From Enoplosus armatus (lineage: Eukaryota > Chordata > Actinopteri > Centrarchiformes > Enoplosidae), in NCBI RefSeq assembly GCF_043641665.1, contig NC_092191.1, positions 20,243,501-20,307,500 of the forward strand: DNA of 64,000 nt, written 5' to 3'. A program made the translations under genes and the position numbers. The notes under the pieces are model-generated. The model had not been told where the DNA came from. It made no database searches and was given only the letters and a program-made list of their open reading frames with translations. Of the stretch, positions 58,177 to 64,000 are shown piece after piece. Position 1 is the stretch's first letter. Every line of letters begins with the position of its first letter.

Positions 58177-59439
58177 TTCAGCAAACTCTGCGTTGTCCTT
58201 CAGCTGAATCTACTCAGACTGTCCTCAAACTATCCTCACACCAGGCTCAGCCATCAATACTCCATTCCCTGCCATATTTACGTGCTGCAGAGTTTGTACG
58301 AGGGGAAGTGGCACAGAACCTCACAAGGCTCCTAAGAGATTTATTTGTTTCATATAACACTGACACCCTTCAGAGGCTAACTGAGTGTGTGTTTATGTGT
58401 GTGTGTGTGTGTCCAGTTCGAGGAGGCCGAGGCTCTGTCGCAGAGTGTGGTGTCTATGGGCGAAGAAGCCGGAGAATTTCTACCCAGGGCCTACCTGGCT
58501 CTGGGACTCTGCTGCAGTTTACAGGCCTCCGACGGTAAGGACACACAAACCAACAAAGAGACAAATTTGCGGTGCGAATTTGAGTTCAGTGGCTCGCTGT
58601 TTCTGCCTGCTACCACTCTTTATGCTAAGCTAAGCTAACTGTCTCCTGGCAATAGCTTCATATCTACATATACACGAGAGTGGTATTAATCTTGTAAAAA
58701 CTGTTCCTTTGTATGGTCAAGGGTCATTTTGAAACAGCCTTTTTTTTTTTTTTTATCTAGGTGAGAGAACTAGTTGAACATATATTCTGTGTAACATGTA
58801 CTTTTACTGCTGAAATACAGCAACGCTGCGCCGAGTGAACTTTTGGTTCTGTCCTCTCTCTCCAGCCACTCTGAAAGCTGATCGCAATGAATTCAACAAG
58901 AAAGCACTTCAAGCTTTGAGCAAGTAGGTTTCCGGTTCTTCCATTCTCCGTCACATGCTGTTCAGCACGTCTCCCTGTTGATCAGTTGTTGTACTTTTGC
59001 TCACATCATACATATATGTAGCATTTTAGTCTTTAGCCATACTAGCAGTCCATCCAACCACAAGGGCTGTCCCTCTCTCTCTCTCTCTCTCTCTCCTCCC
59101 CAGGGCTCATTCATTAGACCCCCTGGACTCACAGATCGCTATGTATCTGGCTCTGCAGCTGGCACTTGTACGCCAGGTATAAGCCAACAAATGGCAAAGA
59201 TATTACATGTACGCCATTAATTATTGGAAAATATTGCCGATTGTAAGTTACACCTGAGAATGGGTGTGTGTCTGGCAGGTGTCAGCAGCCATCGAGCCCC
59301 TGCAGGCGGCGTTATCTCTCCGCGGGGACGACTTACACTCCCTCCACCTGCTGACCCTGCTGCTAAGTGCCCAGAAACACCACCGTCATGCTGTGGACAC
59401 CCTGGGCCTGGCCCTCAGCCAGCACCCCAGCAACTTCAA
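38936..59439 (+). CDS. ttc7a: TTC7A, tetratricopeptide scaffold of the PI4KA complex (exons 1-15, 3' end beyond window)
   Basis: Fifteen exons join to 589 complete codons plus two bases: 38936-39065, 42160-42323, 42516-42684, 46225-46355, 46727-46851, 47722-47800, 48209-48378, 51848-51911, 52107-52244, 54433-54516, 55504-55608, 58417-58534, 58866-58923, 59104-59176, 59279-59439. All phases agree. The human protein has about 858 residues, so the last third (C-terminal TPRs) is missing because the window ends. TTC7A holds the lipid kinase PI4KIIIalpha at the plasma membrane together with EFR3 and FAM126. Human defects cause intestinal atresia with immunodeficiency. Diagnostic strings are [98 protein letters not shown] and [13 protein letters not shown]7B is the alternative; linkage to mcfd2 and socs5 favours TTC7A. 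Confidence 0.95.
39147..39174 (+). repeat. (AAT)n trinucleotide repeat
   Basis: About nine AAT units in ttc7a intron 1. Confidence 0.9.
40562..40731. mobile_element. 170-bp piggyBac-like MITE
   Basis: Perfect 16-nt terminal inverted repeats TTAACCTCCTAAGACC and GGTCTTAGGAGGTTAA bound a 170-nt segment with no coding capacity. TTAA at both ends is the target-site duplication characteristic of piggyBac-type transposons. The superfamily call is inferred from that and the size. Confidence 0.75.
42160..42323 (+). CDS. ttc7a: ttc7a exon 2
   Basis: After acceptor CCCCCCAG. Encodes [20 protein letters not shown] through [11 protein letters not shown]. Donor CACA/GTCAGT, phase 0. Confidence 0.93.
42516..42684 (+). 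CDS. ttc7a: ttc7a exon 3
   Basis: After acceptor CTTGTCCTCCAG. Encodes [19 protein letters not shown] through AEAFVIKG. Donor AAAG/GTAGGT, phase 1. Confidence 0.95.
43259..43310. repeat. (CA)n microsatellite
   Basis: About 25 units with GC interruptions, inside ttc7a intron 3. Confidence 0.9.
44341..44381. repeat. (GT)n microsatellite
   Basis: About 20 perfect GT units, inside ttc7a intron 3. Confidence 0.9.
45429..45480. repeat. teleost repeat fragment, TTTATTGATCCCC type
   Basis: CAGAATCAGTATCAGAAATA then TTTATTGATCCCCGG. The same string recurs at 48513. I recognise it as a very common teleost repeat terminus, perhaps the end of a LINE-like element, but the family name is uncertain. Confidence 0.6.
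45585..45643. repeat. (AT)n-rich region
   Basis: Two runs of TA dinucleotides separated by about 20 nt. The short open frame across it is spurious. Confidence 0.8.
46225..46355 (+). CDS. ttc7a: ttc7a exon 4
   Basis: After acceptor GCGTTTCAG. Encodes [20 protein letters not shown] through LSFLQELDK. The donor ATAAG/GTGGAG is weak but agrees with the human exon border after ELEK. Phase 0. Confidence 0.9.
46727..46851 (+). CDS. ttc7a: ttc7a exon 5
   Basis: After acceptor GTTTTCAG. Encodes [20 protein letters not shown] and [12 protein letters not shown]. Donor GGGG/GTGAGT, phase 2. Confidence 0.93.
46869..46900 (+). repeat. (CA)n at start of ttc7a intron 5
   Basis: About 16 CA units beginning 18 nt after the exon 5 donor. 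Its reverse complement, (TG)n, closes the same intron. Confidence 0.95.
47694..47718 (+). repeat. (TG)n abutting the exon 6 acceptor
   Basis: About 12 TG units ending 1 nt before the TAG acceptor of exon 6, in the position where the pyrimidine tract normally lies. Confidence 0.95.
47722..47800 (+). CDS. ttc7a: ttc7a exon 6
   Basis: Acceptor is (TG)n-TTAG. Chosen because only this site keeps phase 2 and gives [20 protein letters not shown], which aligns residue for residue with human [20 protein letters not shown]. A CAG nine bases inside the exon (47730-47732) would break the frame. Donor GGAAG/GTGAGG, phase 0. Confidence 0.88.
47812..47856 (+). repeat. (CA)n at start of ttc7a intron 6
   Basis: About 22 CA units with one AA interruption, beginning 11 nt after the exon 6 donor. 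Confidence 0.95.
48209..48378 (+). CDS. ttc7a: ttc7a exon 7
   Basis: After acceptor GTTTAG (phase 0 keeps [20 protein letters not shown] aligned with human [20 protein letters not shown]). I place the donor at CTGACTG/GTCTGT (phase 2) because it gives the same residue count as human before CPKD. GTCTGT is a poor consensus, so the 3' border is less certain. Confidence 0.8.
48513..48571. repeat. TTTATTGATCCCC repeat tail with poly-G
   Basis: Second copy of the fragment at 45429, here followed by a run of about 23 G where the other copy has eight. Confidence 0.65.
49638..51175 (+). repeat. pentamer-based satellite (ACATR)n in ttc7a intron 7
   Basis: About 1.5 kb of five-base units such as CATAA, CATGA, CACGA and CACAA in varying order. 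Larger blocks are duplicated: a stretch of about 115 nt at 50517 recurs at 50974 (457 nt away) with one substitution before a 3-nt indel. One block is inverted (see separate entry). Long Cys/Met/His/Val-rich open frames on the minus strand arise because the five-base unit seldom makes a stop codon. Confidence 0.95.
49918..50188. repeat. perfect 128-bp inverted repeat inside the satellite
   Basis: Arm 49918-50045 is the exact reverse complement of arm 50061-50188 (checked base by base), separated by a 15-nt spacer at 50046-50060. It marks an inversion within the satellite, where the sequence switches from ACAT-type to ATGT-type units and back. Confidence 0.95.
51848..51911 (+). CDS. ttc7a: ttc7a exon 8
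   Basis: After acceptor TCCTGGCAG. Encodes [20 protein letters not shown] then M, matching human [20 protein letters not shown]. Donor CATG/GTGAGA, phase 0. Confidence 0.93.
51917..51938 (+). repeat. (AC)n at start of ttc7a intron 8
   Basis: About 11 AC units, starting 5 nt inside the intron. Confidence 0.9.
52107..52244 (+). CDS. ttc7a: ttc7a exon 9
   Basis: After acceptor TTCGCCCAG. Encodes [13 protein letters not shown] through [17 protein letters not shown]; exactly 46 codons, as in human. Donor GAG/GTGTAG, phase 0. Confidence 0.95.
52253..52316 (+). repeat. (AC)n runs at start of ttc7a intron 9
   Basis: Two AC runs separated by ATATAAACAGAG, beginning 8 nt after the donor. Confidence 0.9.
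53255..53530 (+). repeat. teleost interspersed repeat family B, copy 1
   Basis: Contains CGGTCCAGACTG, TGCCATGAAGTTTGGTGAAG and GGTGATCCCTTGACTTTTCA then TCTAGTGCCACC. The same landmarks are in the copy at 56200-56610. Lies in ttc7a intron 9. I recognise it as a common percomorph repeat. Confidence 0.65.
54433..54516 (+). CDS. ttc7a: ttc7a exon 10
   Basis: After acceptor CTCCTCGCAG. Encodes [20 protein letters not shown] and ends MAAGK (28 codons, as in human). Donor GAAG/GTGAGC, phase 0. Confidence 0.95.
54555..54592 (+). repeat. (CA)n at start of ttc7a intron 10
   Basis: About 19 CA units with one TA interruption, beginning 38 nt past the donor. (TG)n closes the same intron at 55468. Confidence 0.95.
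55468..55492 (+). repeat. (TG)n before the exon 11 acceptor
   Basis: About 12 TG units ending 11 nt before exon 11; only CTATGTTACAG separates it from the exon. Confidence 0.95.
55504..55608 (+). CDS. ttc7a: ttc7a exon 11
   Basis: Encodes [20 protein letters not shown] through [11 protein letters not shown] (35 codons). Donor CTGG/GTGAAT, phase 0. Confidence 0.93.
55659..55693 (+). repeat. (AC)n at start of ttc7a intron 11
   Basis: About 17 AC units, starting 50 nt past the donor, preceded by a shorter ACACACACA at 55614. Confidence 0.95.
55694..58384. other. body of ttc7a intron 11
   Basis: Contains interspersed repeat family B copy 2 (56200-56610), a GA-rich tract (57190-57230), GAG/GGA-rich sequence (57850-57920) and a long (TG)n at 58134-58172. 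No internal exon was recognised. Confidence 0.6.
56200..56610 (+). repeat. teleost interspersed repeat family B, copy 2
   Basis: Carries CAGTCCAGACTGAAACATCT, GATGATCCTCTGACTTTTTC and the hallmark ATGTTAGCATGCTAACATGC then TAAACATCAGCATG. A longer copy of the element at 53255. Confidence 0.75.
58385..58412 (+). repeat. (TG)n before the exon 12 acceptor
   Basis: Interrupted (TG)n ending 4 nt before the exon (then CCAG). It closes intron 11, which opened with (AC)n. Confidence 0.95.
58417..58534 (+). CDS. ttc7a: ttc7a exon 12
   Basis: Encodes [20 protein letters not shown] through [11 protein letters not shown]. Donor GACG/GTAAGG, phase 1. Confidence 0.95.
58600..58697 (-). mobile_element. 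partial copy of the 13.1-kb MITE
   Basis: Reverse-orientation fragment with TATGCTAAGCTAAGCTAACT and GAGAGTGGTATTAATCTT, matching in reverse complement the internal and terminal parts of the MITE at 13134-13693. Lies in ttc7a intron 12. Confidence 0.65.
58866..58923 (+). CDS. ttc7a: ttc7a exon 13
   Basis: After acceptor TCTCTCTCCAG. Encodes [19 protein letters not shown]. Donor GCAA/GTAGGT, phase 2. Confidence 0.93.
59104..59176 (+). CDS. ttc7a: ttc7a exon 14
   Basis: After a (CT)n pyrimidine tract and CCCCAG. Encodes [20 protein letters not shown] then LVRQ. Donor CCAG/GTATAA, phase 0. Confidence 0.93.
59279..59439 (+). CDS. ttc7a: ttc7a exon 15 (last in window)
   Basis: After acceptor GTCTGGCAG. 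Encodes [20 protein letters not shown] through [10 protein letters not shown] plus two bases of the next codon. Donor TCAA/GTAAAG, phase 2. The following exon (human LMFTKVKLE) is not found before 64000. Confidence 0.93.
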
Positions 59440-59555
59440 GTAAAGCCCACTATACCATCCCACTCACACAGGCAGCAGAAAATATTGGTGAAAGTGGTGG
59501 TGAATTGAGGATAAGGCGCCAATTGACAGCTGCACTTTTTGTATGGTGTTTTTTT

Positions 59556-59595
<40 letters not shown>

Positions 59596-59686
59596 TAGCT
59601 CCAGTGAGTGGTGCAGCGAGGCCCTGTCCTAACTCTAGTCCTCGCCGTAGGGATAGGGTGTCTCAGCTCCACTGTGTTGGAGGCCA

Positions 59687-59738
<52 letters not shown>

Positions 59739-60824
59739 ACGCCTTATTTAGACGTGCCGGAGTGGAGGCCTGCATTGCGGTACCTATGCCCTTTTAACAT
59801 TGCAGCTCTGACCCGAGGCCGAGTGCTGCGCTCCTGACAGAACTGAGTTCATGAGGAAAATGAACCCGTCTGTCTCAACACTAAACAGGTTAAAACAGCA
59901 AAAACTGACTTCACTTTGGGGGAGGGGGAGGATTTAGTGATTCACTTTGGGACACCTTGGGATTGAACCTGTGACCTTTTGGATATGGGTGGGCATCTTT
60001 AACCATTCATTCACCATTTCACCAACATTTTCACCTCTGTGTCACACCTTGACCAAGGTCTCATATACACATACATGTTATATGTTACATCATTGCATAA
60101 TATCAAATAGCTTTTAGAATATGTCAGAGGTACTGAAAAGGATATGGAATGTAGGCTTGTGTGTAATGATCACGCTAATATTTTGCTGTAATATGTTATT
60201 ATCTTGTCGTAATTGTCATAATTTCATAACAAAATAATTACAAAGACGGTGAAATGATTCAGTTTTTTTCCCCAAACTGTATTCTTGTCTATGTTGAAAC
60301 GACTCAAAGAAGTAAATTAACTTCAGTGCAGGTTATGCAGCAATATAGTCCCAAAACATTGTCCCATTATCTCACAGGAAGTCATCCAGTCATTAACGGC
60401 AGTGGATGACGCTCCATCGTATCATAGGCGGATAACATTCCTATCCAGGCCAGTTATTTCACACTAACCGTAATATGGAAGCATGTTGCATCATCTTTCT
60501 GATGTGTTTTCCTCTCCGTTTCAAAGCCCAGTACAGCATTTCATAATGCAGCCATTTGGGGTCAGTGTTGGCCTCCACGGCCTCAGCAGAGACAGATGGG
60601 GTGCATCCATACATCAGGAGGGAGAGGAAGAGAGAGGAGATGCAGAAAAACAAGAAAACTGATGAAATAACGAAGGGAAGGAAGAGAGATGTAAAAGAGA
60701 GCCTGGCAGGAAGCAGAAAACACAGAGACAGAGTGGGCGGAAGCAGGAAAGACGGCTTTATAATTACACAAGCTTTACTGATCAGTGCTGTATGTTGAAG
60801 ATGAAATCTGTGCACAATCAAACA

Positions 60825-60869
<45 letters not shown>

Positions 60870-61564
60870 CCACCGTAGAGACACTTGACTGCTTTGACCC
60901 ATTTAAGAGCTCTTTTCCGGGCTCAGCCAATCACATCGCTTTCTGCGCCAGGAATCCCCATCGCCCCGGTAACCATGAGGTCATATGGGTAGAGCCGGCA
61001 GCATCAGTTGTTGTTCCCAAACTGTTGTTATGGAGCGGTGGAGAGACATTGAGTCAGAGAGAGCGAGAGAGGGAGAGAGAGAGAGATACAGATCTATACA
61101 CTGGTAGTTTACTGAATGGAGCAGCTGGATTCAAATGATTTTTTATTGAATGTCCATTAACTGTACCTCTAACATTTATTGATCTGTTTCTAAAAATAAT
61201 TGTACTGGTTTGGCAGCACGGTCTGTCTTGCCAGTGATGATATACAGACAGTGGAGTTCTGCACAGGCCTGAAATGTTAGCCCCAGCATGACCTGGCCCA
61301 ATTCATTTGGGCCCAACTGGCCTGGGACCAGCAGCTAAGAACATTTTTTTTTCATCCCTCGGTCTCTCCCTCAAAGTAAGAGCGCCGGCTTGAGTGCGAG
61401 CGGCGTAAACAAACACATGGTCCAGTCTGCTGCCTTATCAGTCTGTCCAGAATGATTGAGTAACTAGCTGTGAAACATCATGTAGTGTCGTGTATAATAT
61501 GGAAACTTAATCAGCCAACATCTCTCCTCGCTGAATACATTGCAAGCGTACTCTAAAGTCAATC

Positions 61565-61640
61565 ATAATGGATCCAGATATTTCCCGCAGGAGTTGGTGG
61601 ACACCCAAACAGAGCGAGACCCGAGGCACAACTCTAAATC
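61565..61640 (-). repeat. interspersed repeat family C, reverse partial copy
   Basis: CCAGATATTTCCCGCAGGAG then TTGGTGGACACCCAAACAGA is the reverse complement of the start of the copies at 16545 and 25115. It diverges after about 75 nt. Confidence 0.55.
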
Positions 61641-62454
61641 GATGCTAATGCCGGTCCGTGTCTGCCGTTTGTGTAAATAGGCAAATGTTAACGCTAACAC
61701 ATTAGCAATTAATGCAGCTTTTACAAACCCTGAACCACAGCTCTGCCTTGTATACTCTCCATGACGCACAGTCAACATTGTCAGCTAGCTGGCAAACTGG
61801 GAGCTGCTGGCTTGACGTGGAGCGGTCTGGTTTTGATTAAAGTGGAAATCACTCTTCAGCGAAGATTCAAGTTAACATTTGTGCAGAACAGCGTTATTTA
61901 ACCATGTCTAACGAGCACCCCCCCCCCCCCCCGAATCGCAAGTTTGAAACGGATATGTTAAACACTAAACCCAACATCTGTGCAAAAGTATCGGACAAAA
62001 CTGCCACGTGATTGTCTCCAAAACGCGCGAGAATGTTCCAAATGAGAAAAGGACAAGATTATCAGAATGCCCTGCAAACAATGTACCAGTGAAACTGTGA
62101 TGGTGAAGTTAGTACTTAGATTATAACATCTAATTATCAACAGTATTTAAGCCCTGAGCCCAACTCAAACCTGCAGCATGCACATGAAAATGAATCCAAA
62201 CCGGAGGCCAGAGTGTATCAGTGCCCTTGGGACCCGTCGAGGCTGAGGCCCAGTTGCAGACCTCCGAGTCAGAGAAGAGAGATCGAGTCGGAGAGGAAGA
62301 TGGGGGGGGAGAGAGAGAGAGAGAGAGAGAGAGATGGTGAAAGGAGGTGTTTTCTCAGTAACAAGCTCATTGAATATCATTTGCTTTGGATGTGTGAGCG
62401 AGCATCAGAGATCAAAGCTTGCATCGTGCGTGGTGCTGGGCATGCCGCAACATG

Positions 62455-62491
<37 letters not shown>

Positions 62492-62547
62492 GTGGGGGGG
62501 TATGGGTGTACGTGTGCACAAGATCGTAATCTGGCATGTGTGTTTGT

Positions 62548-62594
<47 letters not shown>

Positions 62595-62718
62595 ATGCAT
62601 GTGTGTGATTCTTGTTAGCCACTGCTTTTCTGCACCACAGCAAACTGTCAGCTCACTGTAGCACACTGAATTTCTCCTTCCTCCTCTTCTCCCACATCCT
62701 CTACCCCCGGCTTCTGTC

Positions 62719-62754
<36 letters not shown>

Positions 62755-62912
62755 TGCCTCTCATCTTTTTTATCTCTCCGTCTCCGTTTCTCCCTTTTCT
62801 TTGAAATTTTAATCACCCAGTAAACAGGCATGCATTTCAATGTGAAATGGGATTCTGCTACAGATTGAGAGAGCTGAGGCGAGAGAGGGAGAGAGGGAGA
62901 GAGGGGGAGGGT

Positions 62913-62945
<33 letters not shown>

Positions 62946-63177
62946 GTGATCGTGGTCTCGCAGTTTGTACTAAAGAGAATGATTAATCCCAGCCTTTGAT
63001 TCTGCATTCATCCAACGGGATGTTGCAGCATGAACAAGTGTGTTTGTGCGCGTGCATGTGTGTGCATCAGTACGAGTGTGTGTATTAGCGTGCACATGCA
63101 TGCCTGGCTTATGCTGTGCTACACAAAGCAAGCATGTCTGCACAGGCTTGTGTGTGTTAATCTCTATGCATGGACTG

Positions 63178-63188
63178 TATATATATAT

Positions 63189-63254
<66 letters not shown>
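63178..63254. repeat. long (TA)n tract
   Basis: About 77 nt of TA dinucleotides with two ACATATATAC-like interruptions near the left end. Confidence 0.95.
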
Positions 63255-64000
63255 TTGAGTATGATTTGTGTGTGTGCACTTGTGTGTCTGCATGCACCCA
63301 TGTGCCCGGAGAGAATACACACTCTGATCTGTGGGAGTGCAGCATGAGTAATACTGTAGATGTACCACTTTTTCAAGGGAACATTATTAGCTATTTTTAT
63401 ATGCCGTTTACGCTGGCACTCACCGCTCTTAGCTGGCCACCGCGTTTACTCTGAGCTGCACTGCTCGCTGCCGTCCGTCCTCAAACGCACCACGCTCCGC
63501 ACACGCTCGCTCCCAGGAGGCTGGAAAATGACAGCCTTTGTAATCTGATGTGTAGTTTTGAGTGCTGTAATCTTGATGAAATCTATCTTTTCTGGAGCTG
63601 CGAGGGAAACACTGGCTGTGATCGAGTGGTGAATAACAAGGTGGAAAATACTCCTATTCTATCCTTGGATGACTTAGATCCCTTTGATATTGCTGTCTAT
63701 GATGCGCACAGTAAAATCATGTTGCAAAGGCTCAAGTAGGTGTACATATGTGACTTAATTGCAAAGAAGTGGGTGTAAATTCTCAAATAGTGGCCTCACT
63801 CGCAGTGAGAATAAGGGCTTTAGTTTAAACAGGCTACTGTCAATGAAACTCAACACAAATATTTCACATTAAAAGTCTTCCAGTGGCTTGAAAAGGGGCT
63901 TAATCCCTCCCTTTCTTGGTAGACTTTTAAAGTGAAGAAAGTGGGTGGTGCACATCCAACCCCAAAGTTGATGTCAATGTTTTGACCTACAAGGCCTTCG

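Larger units (their letters stand above)
59440..64000. other. ttc7a intron 15, incomplete at window end
   Basis: Rich in (GT)n/(CA)n (59557-59590, 59690-59734, 60827-60868, 62458-62490, 62547-62593), GA/CT tracts (61055-61085, 62309-62334, 62723-62752), a C-run (61919-61932) and a long (TA)n. A reverse copy of repeat family C begins near 61565. No ttc7a exon 16 or other gene was recognised. An open frame at 63548-63739 has no match I know. Confidence 0.6.

Noticed and set aside
57808..58335. 175-codon open frame near ttc7a exon 12
   Set aside because: Glu/Arg runs from GA repeats, Pro runs from a C tract and Val/Cys from (TG)n; no protein family.
63548..63739. Short open frame as ttc7a exon 16
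   Set aside because: Its translation does not match the human continuation after exon 15 (LMFTKVKLE) and no acceptor in the right phase precedes it.

Overview
The window is vertebrate nuclear DNA and almost certainly from a ray-finned (teleost) fish. Genes are split into short exons by GT-AG introns. The DNA is full of (CA)n/(TG)n microsatellites and C/G homopolymers, and it carries several interspersed repeats that I recognise from memory as typical of percomorph-like teleosts. There is no bacterial, plasmid or viral gene content. Coordinates of spliced genes come from reading splice sites by eye and checking that exon phases add up.

Four protein genes are supported. From left to right they are socs5 (+, intronless coding region at 3376-5067), prop1 (+, three exons at 30223-33008), mcfd2 (-, three coding exons at 36518-34796 plus a probable non-coding first exon near 37.2 kb) and ttc7a (+, exons 1-15 at 38936-59439, running off the right edge). 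SOCS5 is a cytokine/EGF-receptor signalling suppressor. PROP1 is a pituitary homeodomain factor. MCFD2 is the EF-hand partner of the ER cargo receptor LMAN1. TTC7A is the TPR scaffold of the plasma-membrane PI4KA complex. They do not form a pathway. What joins them is synteny: SOCS5(+), MCFD2(-), TTC7A(+) is the order and orientation I recall for human chromosome 2p21, with prop1 lying inside the block here.

Layout: 1-3.36 kb is the AT-rich 5' flank of socs5. 5.07-30.2 kb is a long interval with no recognisable coding exon. It holds a foldback MITE (8.8-9.4 kb), a long-TIR MITE (13.1-13.7 kb), a promoter-like stretch ending in a splice donor (10.66-10.83 kb), an orphan CpG-rich patch (about 14 kb) and a homeodomain/octamer motif cluster (21.4 kb). 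30.2-33.0 kb is prop1, 34.8-37.3 kb is mcfd2, 37.3-38.9 kb is the divergent mcfd2/ttc7a intergenic region, and 38.9-64.0 kb is ttc7a.

The most unusual signals are in introns. Prop1 intron 2 is largely a 17-bp minisatellite whose units each look like a branch point plus pyrimidine tract. About 857 nt there contain no AG, and the array runs into a CAGCAG tandem acceptor that falls inside the homeodomain recognition helix. Three ttc7a introns start with (CA)n and end with (TG)n directly beside the acceptor, able to pair across the intron. Ttc7a intron 7 carries a 1.5-kb pentamer-based satellite containing a perfect 128-bp inverted repeat. I found no wholly new gene system.
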